Assembly: GCA_003556835.1 (NCBI GenBank)
Contig: PWQG01000228.1
Location: forward strand, 1 to 13,445
Length of the DNA: 13,445 nucleotides
Origin: Gammaproteobacteria bacterium
GTDB lineage: Bacteria; Pseudomonadota; Gammaproteobacteria; Pseudomonadales; Pseudohongiellaceae
Direction: 5' to 3'
The notes beneath the pieces were generated by a model. That model did no database searches. It was given only the letters and a program-made list of their open reading frames with translations, and was not told the DNA's origin. A program made the translations under genes and the position numbers. Of this stretch, positions 1 through 7,842 are shown one piece after another (within the stretch, counting starts at the first letter, position 1; each line of letters starts with the position of its first letter).

Positions 1-1710
1 CCCGCCGATCAATTTTCGTCACGCGCCCAGGCTACGGTCGGCAACTATGGGCGTACCGACTTCAAAGGGATGCTTGAGGGGCCGCTGAGCCAGAATGTAA
101 ACGGCAAGTTGACGCTCAACCACAATGAACGCAATGGTTATGCCACCAGTGCCACAACGGGTCAGGACCTGAGTGATGAAAACTCAACAGCTTTCCGCTC
201 GCAGCTGCATTTCATGCCCCGGGACGAATTGGATGTATTGTTGAGTGTTGATCACAAGCGCGCACGGCTGGCCGGCACAAATCGCAACTGTGTCGGCGAA
301 CAGTTCATATTCTTTCCCTGGTTCGCGCCTGGCTCACCTTTTGCGGCGTCGCCCTGTAGTGAGGATCCCTATACCAGCGAAAAGACAGTGGATGGCTACA
401 CCGATACGGATGTCTGGGGTATGTCTGCAACCGTGAACTATGACCTGGGTTGGGCCGATCTTGCGTCCATCACCGCGTACCGAAGGTCGGACATCGATCT
501 GCAGGACGATTTCTCTGGATCGGATGCGCCATTGGTGGTGCGTAATGTGGATGACGAAGCCCGGCAATGGACGCAAGAGTTCCGGCTGACCGGAGGCGAT
601 CCCGACCGCTTCAGTTGGCTGGCTGGTTATTATTACCTGTTTGCGGACATTCATCGTCTCGAGAACAATGATTTCTCCGGTAACGATGCACCGCTTGGAC
701 TGCCGCCAGGGTTGAGCTTCAATACGTTCTACTATCAGGATAACGAAACCACCAACCACGCCCTGTTCGGCCAGGGTACCTGGGCGCTGAGCGATGCGAT
801 CACCCTGCAGGTTGGTGCACGCCTGGGTTATGAGAACAAGGATGCGCGAGTCCGCACCGAAGGCTTTGACCCCACGGGAACGTTCCTGCTGGAACCTTAT
901 GACGTGCGACCGGATGATTCCTGGACTTCATTCTCGCCTATGGTCTCGTTTGATTACCGTATAAATCCCGATGTCATGGCTTATCTATCCTATTCAGAGG
1001 GGTACAAAAGTGGTGGTTTCAATGGCACGGCGCGGGATGCGGATTCAGCTTTGCAGGGATTCGACGAGGAGCGTGCGCAGCAGATTGAGGCCGGCCTGAA
1101 GTCCGCCTGGTTCAACAACCGGGTGCGGTTGAACCTCAGTTTGTTCCATATCGATTACACGGATCTGCAAGTCTTTCAACTCGTCGATGGAGCCTCACTG
1201 GTTGTCAGCAATGCCGCCGATGCCACCAGCCAGGGCTTTGAGGCCGAGTTCTGGGGCGTGATTGACGACAACTGGCGCATTCAGGGCAGTTATGCGTACC
1301 TGGACGCAAGCTATGATGCCTTCATCAACCAGGATGACCAGGATTTCAGTGGCAACCGCCTGACCCGTTCGCCGAGAAACAGCTACAACATCGGTGTCAA
1401 CTACAGTCGCATGCTGACCGATCGCAACAATCTTTCTGTGTTGGTGGATTACTCGTATCGTTCACGGATTTTCTTTGAAGCGAACAATGTGCCATTCATC
1501 GGCGATACGTCGCTGGGCTTGATCAATGCCAAGGCGAACCTGTCCTTCGGCCCGAATTGGGAGCTTTCTGTGTGGGGACGCAACCTGACAGATGAAACTC
1601 ACATCACCAATGTCATTGATGGTCGTGGTCCATTTGATCTGAGTCAGAATGGTTCGGCAGTCATGGGGGCGCCCCGGATGTACGGTCTGACAGTAGATTA
1701 TCGTTATTGA
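1..1710 (+). CDS. TonB-dependent outer-membrane receptor, C-terminal beta-barrel (5' truncated)
   Basis: The frame is open from base 1 and ends at a TGA at 1708-1710, giving 569 residues. The first in-frame ATG (base 70) is internal: the codons before it read as the start of a receptor barrel (VGNYGRTDFKG, then LEGPLSQN). The signal peptide, TonB box and whole plug domain therefore lie before the window, since the family usually has about 700-850 residues. Visible family features are alternating amphipathic strands, aromatic girdle residues, the segment YLSYSEGYKSGGFNG typical of barrel strands, SNAADATSQGFEAE, and a C-terminus ending in aromatic YRY for Bam-dependent insertion. Known family role: TonB/ExbBD-energised uptake of large or poorly diffusing ligands across the outer membrane. 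The ligand is unknown; the convergent catabolic cluster suggests a hydrophobic substrate, but this is inference. A short peptide, DFSG(S/N)DAPL, occurs twice, with a shorter third copy. Confidence 0.93.
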   Translation, partial: PADQFSSRAQATVGNYGRTDFKGMLEGPLSQNVNGKLTLNHNERNGYATSATTGQDLSDENSTAFRSQLHFMPRDELDVLLSVDHKRARLAGTNRNCVGEQFIFFPWFAPGSPFAASPCSEDPYTSEKTVDGYTDTDVWGMSATVNYDLGWADLASITAYRRSDIDLQDDFSGSDAPLVVRNVDDEARQWTQEFRLTGGDPDRFSWLAGYYYLFADIHRLENNDFSGNDAPLGLPPGLSFNTFYYQDNETTNHALFGQGTWALSDAITLQVGARLGYENKDARVRTEGFDPTGTFLLEPYDVRPDDSWTSFSPMVSFDYRINPDVMAYLSYSEGYKSGGFNGTARDADSALQGFDEERAQQIEAGLKSAWFNNRVRLNLSLFHIDYTDLQVFQLVDGASLVVSNAADATSQGFEAEFWGVIDDNWRIQGSYAYLDASYDAFINQDDQDFSGNRLTRSPRNSYNIGVNYSRMLTDRNNLSVLVDYSYRSRIFFEANNVPFIGDTSLGLINAKANLSFGPNWELSVWGRNLTDETHITNVIDGRGPFDLSQNGSAVMGAPRMYGLTVDYRY

Positions 1711-1721
1711 TGCGTCAGTGC

Positions 1722-1759
1722 GCCTGATGCCGGGGCATAACAATGCTCCGGTTTCAGGC
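1722..1759. terminator. Long imperfect hairpin between convergent genes, probably a bidirectional terminator
   Basis: Two 17-base arms (1722-1738 and 1743-1759) pair around the loop AACA. The inner stem is CCGGGGCAT with ATGCTCCGG (one G-U pair in RNA). Then come a G-T wobble and a T-T mismatch, and an outer stem GCCTGA with TCAGGC. It starts 12 bases after the receptor stop and overlaps the regulator's stop codon (1754-1756), the usual place for a two-way terminator between convergent genes. Neither strand has a clear T-tract after the stem, so it may act as a Rho-dependent or 3'-end-stabilising structure instead of a classical intrinsic terminator. Confidence 0.6.
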
Positions 1760-2680
1760 CGCTGAATCGGTAAGTCGGGAATCTCCTGGCTTGACAGGAA
1801 CCTGGCAGGTTTCACAGATGACAATGCCACGAAGTTGATTGCCGCAGGGAGTGTGTTTTAACAGCAGGGGGGGACCTCCCGGAGTTGGCCACCAGCGATC
1901 GACCCACTGGGTAAGTGCAACCAGCATTGGATAGAGATCGAGACCCTTTTCGGTCAGGCGGTACTCTTTGCGGGCGGGGCGGGTCTGGTATACATGCTGG
2001 GTGAAAAGCTTCATCTTGACCGCCCGTTTAAGACGGTCCGTGAGGATGTTGCTGGCCAGGCCGAGGGTTTCTTGCATGTCATCAAAGCGACGGATTCCGA
2101 AGAAGCCCAGGGCGACCACCTGCGGCGTCCAGCGGTCACCGAGCAGGTCGAGCAGTTCCTCGGAAATCGGCAGGATGTCGCTCTGGGGAGCGGCGCTACT
2201 GCTTCGTCTGCGGCGTTTTCTGCTGCGTTCGACCCGGCTTGCGCCGGGCCCGGGATGGAAGCTGACGTCATGCGCCTTCACCGGGTCCTGGCAATGCTCG
2301 CAGATCATCACCGGGTCGATGACATGATCACTGTTGCGGTGGATAAGCGCGGCCTGGTAGGGGATGCCGACCCAGCGTTTCTGCCATGCAAGTGCCAACA
2401 GAGCGGTATCGAACAGATCAATGCCGGTGGCTGTCAAGCGATAGTCGTAACGCTGGTCGGGATCCGGGGAGGACGTGCGCGAGAGAATATTGAACTTCAC
2501 CAGGTGGGACAGGCGACTGCTCAAGGTGCTGCGCGGAATTTTCAATTCCCGCTGAAAAATCTCGAAGCCGTGTATGCCCAGCAGGGCCTGGTGAAGAATG
2601 GCAAGTGTCCAGCGATCGCCGATGATCTCGAGTGCCGTGTTTACCGAGCTGGCACGGATCAAATCTGTTGAATCCATCAT
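1754..2680 (-). CDS. Tandem-domain HxlR-family winged-helix transcriptional regulator
   Basis: This 308-residue protein contains two complete HxlR (MarR-like winged helix) domains in one chain. Domain 1 is about residues 12-103 (GDRWT at 21-25, RSTLSSRLSHLV as recognition region, YDYRLTATG wing). Domain 2 is about 174-264 (GDRWT at 181-185, SNILTDRLKRAV, KEYRLTEKG). Each is followed by a CxxC (C127/C130 and C289/C292), the second also with H276 and C279, which resembles a zinc-ribbon tail. A basic linker (SRKRRRRSSS, 153-162) joins them. Usual HxlR proteins are 110-150 residues and act as dimers, so this looks like a covalent pseudo-dimer. The N-terminal cysteine used for redox sensing in some relatives is Ser here. 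It is divergent from the catabolic operon with 71 bp between, so it probably regulates that operon and itself. Two adjacent ATGs (2680, 2677) and no strong ribosome site leave the exact start open by one codon. Confidence 0.9.
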   Translation of the reverse strand: MMDSTDLIRASSVNTALEIIGDRWTLAILHQALLGIHGFEIFQRELKIPRSTLSSRLSHLVKFNILSRTSSPDPDQRYDYRLTATGIDLFDTALLALAWQKRWVGIPYQAALIHRNSDHVIDPVMICEHCQDPVKAHDVSFHPGPGASRVERSRKRRRRSSSAAPQSDILPISEELLDLLGDRWTPQVVALGFFGIRRFDDMQETLGLASNILTDRLKRAVKMKLFTQHVYQTRPARKEYRLTEKGLDLYPMLVALTQWVDRWWPTPGGPPLLLKHTPCGNQLRGIVICETCQVPVKPGDSRLTDSAA

Positions 2681-2716
2681 GCAGTTGATGTAGCTTTCAT
2701 AACAAGACTTAGGAGC

Positions 2717-2733
2717 GATGCGCGCAGCGCATC
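2717..2733. promoter_or_regulatory. Perfect 7-3-7 palindrome in the divergent promoter region, candidate operator
   Basis: GATGCGC and GCGCATC are exact reverse complements separated by GCA. The site lies near the middle of the 71-bp gap (2681-2751) between the divergent HxlR gene and the operon, 18 bases before the operon's first ATG. Position and symmetry suit an operator for the tandem HxlR protein. A TGTAAT hexamer (2735-2740, five of six to a sigma70 -10) lies just downstream, but I see no good -35 at proper spacing, so the promoters here are not assigned. The 7-bp arms could also form an RNA hairpin. Confidence 0.45.
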
Positions 2734-2751
2734 CTGTAATCAGGTATTAGA

Positions 2752-3696
2752 ATGTCGAAAAAAGATGATATCACCCGCGGGTTGCGGCTACCACTAATCG
2801 CTGCCCCCATGTTCCTTGTTTCCGGACCGGAATTGGTTATTGCCTCCTGCAAGGCCGGTATCGTTGGTTCCTTTCCTGCGCCCAATGCACGGACATCCGC
2901 CATTTTCCGCGATTGGTTGACCGAAATCCGCCAGGCATTGTCCGGTACCGAGTCTGCCTGGGCCGTAAACCTGGTCATGCACAAAAGTTATGCGCGTCGG
3001 GATACCGATCTTGCCATGACGGTTGAAGCAAAGGTGCCGCTTGTCATTACTGCGTTGGGCAGTCCGCGTGATGCAGTCGAATCCGTCCACTCCTATGGGG
3101 GGATGGTGTTTGCCGATGTCAACAGCGTGGAGTTTGCCAGGAAAGCAGTGGATGCCGGAGCCGATGGCCTGGTGCTGGTCAGCTCGGGTGCTGGTGGTCA
3201 CACCGGAGAAATTTCCGGCTTTGCATTTGTTGACGCTGTCAGGGCGTTCTACGACGGTCCGCTGGTGCTCGCCGGAGCCATCTCGACCGGACGTGGTGTA
3301 CGGGCGGCCGAGGTTCTGGGAGCCGATTTTGCCTACATGGGAACACGCTTTTTGGCGACAAAGGAAAGCATGGCGGCGGATGAATACAAGCAGATGCTGG
3401 TAGATGCAGGTCCCGGGGACATTGTCCGCTCTAGCGGCATCACCGGTGTGCCGGCCAATTGGCTTAAGCCGAGCCTGCGTGCTGCCGGGTATGATCCCGA
3501 CAACATGGGCAGCGGCGAGCTGCCCGACTTCGGTGATCCCCATCAGGATGTCAAGGCGTGGAAGCATGTCTGGTCAGCCGGTCAGGGTGTCGGCGCAATC
3601 GAGGCGGTGGAGTCGGTGGCAACACTGGTTGATCGACTGGAAACGGAATACTTCAACGCCACGCAGTTACCAGCCTTCAATTGCCGGGATGAATAA
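2752..3696 (+). CDS. Nitronate monooxygenase-like FMN-dependent oxidoreductase
   Basis: This 314-residue protein is a TIM-barrel flavoprotein of the 2-nitropropane dioxygenase / nitronate monooxygenase superfamily. Visible signatures are LPLIAAPMFL near the N-terminus (13-22), GAGGHTG at 146-152 with the family's active-site His at 150, AGAISTGRG (174-182) and GADFAYMGTRF (190-200), the last two being the usual FMN-phosphate loops. Length matches the family (310-370). It is the first gene of the operon, 38 bp before the acid-CoA ligase. Family members oxidise alkyl nitronates, but many homologues in catabolic operons have other roles; IpdC of actinobacterial steroid ring C/D degradation belongs to this superfamily and also sits with a CoA ligase and a thiolase. 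No nitro-compound genes are nearby, so a CoA-thioester redox step is at least as likely as nitronate detoxification. The ribosome site (CAGG at 2741-2744) is weak. Confidence 0.87.
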   Translation: MSKKDDITRGLRLPLIAAPMFLVSGPELVIASCKAGIVGSFPAPNARTSAIFRDWLTEIRQALSGTESAWAVNLVMHKSYARRDTDLAMTVEAKVPLVITALGSPRDAVESVHSYGGMVFADVNSVEFARKAVDAGADGLVLVSSGAGGHTGEISGFAFVDAVRAFYDGPLVLAGAISTGRGVRAAEVLGADFAYMGTRFLATKESMAADEYKQMLVDAGPGDIVRSSGITGVPANWLKPSLRAAGYDPDNMGSGELPDFGDPHQDVKAWKHVWSAGQGVGAIEAVESVATLVDRLETEYFNATQLPAFNCRDE

Positions 3697-3734
3697 CAAT
3701 CCATAATGAAAACCGCAGCACGGAGTAAAAGACG

Positions 3735-5420
3735 ATGACCGAGAAGCCGACAAGTATCCAGGAGCGCATTGACGAGTTCACCAGGGCGGGTTGGTGGGGG
3801 GAGCAGACCATCAGCGACCTGTTTGATGAAGCGGTTGCAAATCATCCCGACAGGCTGGCACTTATTGATCAGCCCAATCGCAGCGAGTGGCTGGCCGGAG
3901 AAGTCAAACGCCTGACATGGGCGGAGCTGCGGCACGAAGTGGAAGCCTGTGCGTCAGCCTTGGATTCCCTCGGTGTCGGCGCCGGAGATACCATTCTAGT
4001 GCAACTGCCGAACGTGACGGAATTTGTGATCATCTACCTGGCGGTTGCCCACCTGGGCGCGATCATCAGCCCCGTGCCGGTGCAATACGGGCACCATGAA
4101 CTTGGTCAGATTACCGGGCAATTGCAACCGGACCTGTTCATCGGTGCAACCCGGGTAGGGAAGAACGACCAGCGCGGGGTGATGAAGAGTAGCGACTGTG
4201 CTAACCGTGCCTGGATCGGGGAGGATGTGCCGAATGGAGATCACGATCTTGCTGCACGGATCGAAGACTTCCGTGGACGCAACGATGCGGTTCCTCCGCG
4301 CGCTGGAAATGATGCCAACGATACGTATACGGTGTGCTGGACTTCGGGCACAACCGGCACCCCCAAGGGTGTGCCCCGTACCCACAATCTCTGGATTGCG
4401 ATTGCCAGGGCTACCTATGAAGCGGCGCTGATGGAAGACGGTGATGTGCTGCTCAATCCCTTCCCTTTTGTCAATATGGCCAGTATAGGTGGCTTCCTGG
4501 TGAACTGGTTGCATTGCAGTGCCACCATGGTCCTGCACCATCCATTGGACCTGCCGGTGTTCCTTGGTCAGATCCAGCAGGAACGCGTCACATTCACCAT
4601 TGCACCCCCGGCCCTGCTCAACATGCTATTGAAGAACGATGAGCTGATGGCGCAGTTCGATCTTGGCTCCCTGCGCACGATCGCTTCCGGTTCGGCTCCC
4701 CTGTCACCGTGGATGGTTCAGGGGTTTGCCGATAAGTATGGCATTGGAGTCGTCAACCTGTTCGGATCCAATGAAGGCGTCTGCCTTGTTAGCAGCACTA
4801 CCGATATGCCCGATCCTGCGCAGCGTGCCACATATTTTCCGCGATTCGGGGTTGACGGCATCGAGTGGTCAGCCAGCGTTTCGAAAATGATCCGCACGCG
4901 ACTGCGTGACATCGAGAGCGGAGAGATCGTCACTCGCCCGGGTTTAGTGGGAGAGCTGGAACTTTGGGGTGCCACCATATTTGATCATTACCTTGGTCAG
5001 GCCCCGGGTGACCCTGACGTGTTCACGGAAGACGGTTACTTCCGTTCGGGCGATCTGTTCGAAATCGACGGAGATGAGGAGCCACCGAAATTCTACCGCT
5101 TTGTCGGGCGCAGCAAGGACATCATCATCCGGGGTGGGTTCAACATATCCCCGGAAGAACTCGACATTGCCCTGGCCGCCCACCCGAAGCTCGCGGAAGC
5201 GGCCACGGTGGGCTACCCGGACCCGGATCTGGGCGAACGTATCTGCGTATTCGTTGTGCCGAAGCCGGAGCAGTCCGTTGAGCTCTCGGACATTACAGCC
5301 TTTCTGACGGAACAGGGATTTGCAAAGTTCAAACTGCCCGAGCGGCTGGAAACGATCGGGCAGTTGCCGCGCAATGCCCTCGGCAAAGTAGTGCGAAATG
5401 AACTGAGGAGCCAGCTATGA
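3735..5420 (+). CDS. AMP-forming acyl/aryl acid-CoA ligase (ANL superfamily)
   Basis: This 561-residue protein activates a carboxylic acid to its acyl-adenylate and then to the CoA thioester. Core motifs are present in order: the phosphate-binding loop TSGTTGTPKG (203-212), FGSNEG (A5-like), YFRSGDL (435-441, with D440 for ribose binding), GRSKDIIIRGGFNISPEELD (from 458, hinge and A8) and the C-terminal catalytic lysine in GKVVRNEL (K551). No signal peptide or membrane segment is seen, so it should be cytoplasmic. The overall look is that of the cyclohexanecarboxylate / dihydroxybenzoate-type ligases more than long-chain FadD, but substrate choice cannot be read off. A GGAG site (3722-3725) precedes the ATG by 9 bases. 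The stop overlaps the next start by 4 bases (ATGA), indicating translational coupling with the thiolase. Confidence 0.92.
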   Translation: MTEKPTSIQERIDEFTRAGWWGEQTISDLFDEAVANHPDRLALIDQPNRSEWLAGEVKRLTWAELRHEVEACASALDSLGVGAGDTILVQLPNVTEFVIIYLAVAHLGAIISPVPVQYGHHELGQITGQLQPDLFIGATRVGKNDQRGVMKSSDCANRAWIGEDVPNGDHDLAARIEDFRGRNDAVPPRAGNDANDTYTVCWTSGTTGTPKGVPRTHNLWIAIARATYEAALMEDGDVLLNPFPFVNMASIGGFLVNWLHCSATMVLHHPLDLPVFLGQIQQERVTFTIAPPALLNMLLKNDELMAQFDLGSLRTIASGSAPLSPWMVQGFADKYGIGVVNLFGSNEGVCLVSSTTDMPDPAQRATYFPRFGVDGIEWSASVSKMIRTRLRDIESGEIVTRPGLVGELELWGATIFDHYLGQAPGDPDVFTEDGYFRSGDLFEIDGDEEPPKFYRFVGRSKDIIIRGGFNISPEELDIALAAHPKLAEAATVGYPDPDLGERICVFVVPKPEQSVELSDITAFLTEQGFAKFKLPERLETIGQLPRNALGKVVRNELRSQL

Positions 5421-6640
5421 GCGACGTGTACATATTGGGTGGCGCGCAGAGTGATTTTGCGCGCAACATCGACCGTCAGGGCGAAACCCTGTTCGACCTG
5501 TTTCGCGATACGTTGGCTGAAGGACTCGGTGATACGCACCTTGAGGCAGGGGAGGTCGGGGTCTGTCACGTGGGCAACTTTGTCAGCGATCTGTTCACCG
5601 GCCAGGCACACCTGGGCGGGTTTTTCGCGGAAGCGGATGCAGGGTTTGATGGTACGCCGACCACACGTCATGAAGCGGCCTGTGCATCCGGATCCATGGC
5701 GATCATGGCCGCCATGGCGGATATAGAAAGCGGGCGTTACGAGACGGCTTTTGTGCTGGGTATCGAGCAGATGAAGAATGTCAGTGGCGAATGCGCGGCC
5801 GACAATCTTGCCGCTGCGGCCTGGCGTGGCCAGGAGAGTATTGGTGCCAGGTTCCTGTGGCCTGCGCAGTTTGCCGCGCTGCTGGAAGAATACCAGGCGC
5901 GATACGATCTTGACCGCTGCTGGCTACAGGCACTGTCCGAAAATGCTTTCCGCAATGCAAAGAAAAACCCCCTGGCGCAGACGCGTAACTGGACTATCAC
6001 TGAAGCGCATTTTGCTGAAGATGATGAAATCAATCCCCTCATCGAGGGCCAGTTGCGCAAGCAGGACTGCGGCCAGGTGACCGATGGTGCGGCAGCAGTC
6101 GTGCTGGCCGGAGAAGCCTTCACCCGAGACTGGTGCCGGCGTCATGGCCGGAATCTGGAAGATATTCCCAGGATTGCCGGCTGGGGGCATGCCGGTGCGC
6201 CGCTGCGCCTCGCGCCGAAATTGGCGGCAAGCCGCGAATCGGCATTCGTTTTCCCCCATGTCAACAAAGCGGTATGTGATGCCCTGGCGCGCGCGGGGCT
6301 CTCCGATGCCAGCAGCCTTGATGGTATAGAGCTGCATGACTGTTTCAGTATTACCGCCTACATGTTGATCGATCATCTTGGACTGGCGCCAGCGGGTGAG
6401 GCCTGGCGTGTCATCGAGCAGGGTATTGCCCCGAACTCCCGATTCGCGGTCAATCCCAGTGGTGGACTGATCGGTCTTGGACATCCCGTGGGAGCAACCG
6501 GCGTGCGGATGTTACGCGATGCCGCCAGGCAGGTGTCCGGAACCGCAGGTGATGCCCAGGTCGACGGCGCGAAAACCATGGCGACACTCAATGTGGGTGG
6601 CAGTACAACAACAGTAGCAAGTTTTGTGGTGACACGATGA
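5417..6640 (+). CDS. SCP2-type thiolase (3-ketoacyl-CoA thiolase, SCP-x-like, no SCP2 domain)
   Basis: This 407-residue protein belongs to the SCP-x thiolase branch. The nucleophilic cysteine is C89 in HEAACASGS. The branch-specific HDCF motif is at 307-310 and supplies the acid/base cysteine (C309) in this subfamily. The GHP histidine is H356 in GLIGLGHPVGATG. The C-terminal CxG cysteine of classical thiolases is replaced (LNVGGS), as is normal for SCP2 thiolases, so all residues expected for activity are present. There is no C-terminal sterol-carrier domain. Members cleave beta-ketoacyl-CoA, often with branched or steroid-like chains. The ATG overlaps the ligase stop by 4 bases and has a good site, AGGAG (5406-5410), 6 bases before it. 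Its stop overlaps the second thiolase by 4 bases. The presence of two unlike thiolases suggests two different cleavage steps. Confidence 0.9.
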   Translation: MSDVYILGGAQSDFARNIDRQGETLFDLFRDTLAEGLGDTHLEAGEVGVCHVGNFVSDLFTGQAHLGGFFAEADAGFDGTPTTRHEAACASGSMAIMAAMADIESGRYETAFVLGIEQMKNVSGECAADNLAAAAWRGQESIGARFLWPAQFAALLEEYQARYDLDRCWLQALSENAFRNAKKNPLAQTRNWTITEAHFAEDDEINPLIEGQLRKQDCGQVTDGAAAVVLAGEAFTRDWCRRHGRNLEDIPRIAGWGHAGAPLRLAPKLAASRESAFVFPHVNKAVCDALARAGLSDASSLDGIELHDCFSITAYMLIDHLGLAPAGEAWRVIEQGIAPNSRFAVNPSGGLIGLGHPVGATGVRMLRDAARQVSGTAGDAQVDGAKTMATLNVGGSTTTVASFVVTR

Positions 6641-7842
6641 ATGTATTTGTCTACGACGCAGTAAGGACACCCCGCGGTGCCGGGAAAAAAGCCAAAGGGG
6701 CTCTGGCGTCAGTATCGCCACTTGACCTGGTGGCGCAATTGTTGTGCGCACTTCCGCAGCGCATTGACTTCGATCCGAAACGAGTGGAGGACGTGATACT
6801 CGGCTGTGTCACACAGGTGGGGGCGCAGGGCGCCAATATGGCGCGCATTGCAGCCCTGCATGCCGGTTGGCCGGATAATGTACCGGGAATCACAGTAAAC
6901 CGCTTCTGCACCTCCGGGCTGGATGCCTGCTCACTGGCAGCGGCGCGTATCGAAGCCGGTGAGTGTGAGCTGCTCGTGGCCGGCGGTGTCGAGTCGATGT
7001 CGCAAGTACCGATGTTCAGTGACAAGGGTGCCTGGTATACCGATCCTGCGATCATGCGGTCGACACGATTCACGCCGCTCGGAATCTCGGCCGATCTGCT
7101 GGCAACTCTGGAGGGTTTTGATCGGGACGCGCTGGACAGGCTGGCGCTCGAGAGTCATCGCAGGGCGCTCGCCGCGCTGGAAAACGATGTGTTTGTCGAC
7201 AGCCTGGTGAGCGTGACCGGCGCTGACCAGGCGGTGGTGCTGGAGAAGGACGAGCCGCCTCGAGCAGGATTGACACTGGAAAAGCTCAATGCATTGCCGG
7301 CTGCCTTCGAGGAAATGGGGCAACAGGGCTTCGATCAAGCCGTTATGCAAGCCTACCCGGAGGTGAGCTCGGTGTCACATGTGCACAGTCCTGGCAATTC
7401 CCCGGCGCCCGCGGATGGGGCTTCGCTGTTGATCATCGGTAGCGAACAGGTTGCGCGGAAGCATCGCCTGGCGCCGAAAGCGCGCATCATGGCCACTGCC
7501 AGCGCGGCTGCTGATCCGGTGCTGATGCTGACGGCTGCAGAAGATGCCACCCGCAGGGTGCTTGAAAAGAGTGGCCTTCGCGTGGATGACATTGATCGCT
7601 TTGAGGTCAACGAGGCCTTTGCCGCCACCGTATTGCGTTATCAGCGGGTGTTTGGTCTGGACGATTCCCGTTTCAATGTGAATGGTGGGGCCATCGCATT
7701 CGGGCACGCCATGGGAGCGACCGGCGGCATGCTCATTGCACAGCTGCTCGATGAGCTCAAACGCAGTGGCGGTCGCTATGGCCTGGTCGCGGTGGCCGGT
7801 GGTGGCGGCCTGGGTTCGGCAATGATCGTGGAGCGTCTGTAA
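6637..7842 (+). CDS. Thiolase-family protein (acetyl-CoA acetyltransferase-like) lacking the second catalytic cysteine
   Basis: This 401-residue protein has the classical thiolase frame: N-terminal VYDAVRTPRG, the nucleophile C91 in NRFCTSGLDA, GGVESMS, the NEAF motif (N325-F328) and H357 in NGGAIAFGHAMGATGG. The C-terminal CxGGG(M/L)G motif that carries the acid/base cysteine reads AGGGGLG, with Ala387 (codon GCC) where the family has Cys. The rest of the motif and the ending SAMIVERL are intact, and the frame is clean, so it is a substitution and not decay. The enzyme may be slow in one direction, use another base, or do a different Claisen-type or hydrolytic step. The ATG overlaps the previous stop (ATGA). 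The upstream ribosome site is weak, which points to coupled translation. Its TAA overlaps the next ATG by one base. Confidence 0.9.
   Translation: MNVFVYDAVRTPRGAGKKAKGALASVSPLDLVAQLLCALPQRIDFDPKRVEDVILGCVTQVGAQGANMARIAALHAGWPDNVPGITVNRFCTSGLDACSLAAARIEAGECELLVAGGVESMSQVPMFSDKGAWYTDPAIMRSTRFTPLGISADLLATLEGFDRDALDRLALESHRRALAALENDVFVDSLVSVTGADQAVVLEKDEPPRAGLTLEKLNALPAAFEEMGQQGFDQAVMQAYPEVSSVSHVHSPGNSPAPADGASLLIIGSEQVARKHRLAPKARIMATASAAADPVLMLTAAEDATRRVLEKSGLRVDDIDRFEVNEAFAATVLRYQRVFGLDDSRFNVNGGAIAFGHAMGATGGMLIAQLLDELKRSGGRYGLVAVAGGGGLGSAMIVERL

Noticed and set aside
1994..2671. Plus-strand frame (225 codons) opposite the HxlR regulator
   Set aside because: It mirrors the regulator gene, whose two HxlR domains are unmistakable; the plus-strand product has no recognisable domain.
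2735..2740. TGTAAT as the -10 box of the operon promoter
   Set aside because: There is no acceptable -35 at 16-18 bases, and the leader would be only a few bases long; it is mentioned but not called.
2794..3567. Antisense open frame (257 codons) opposite the flavin oxidoreductase
   Set aside because: No family features, and the plus-strand frame has clear FMN and active-site motifs with operon spacing.
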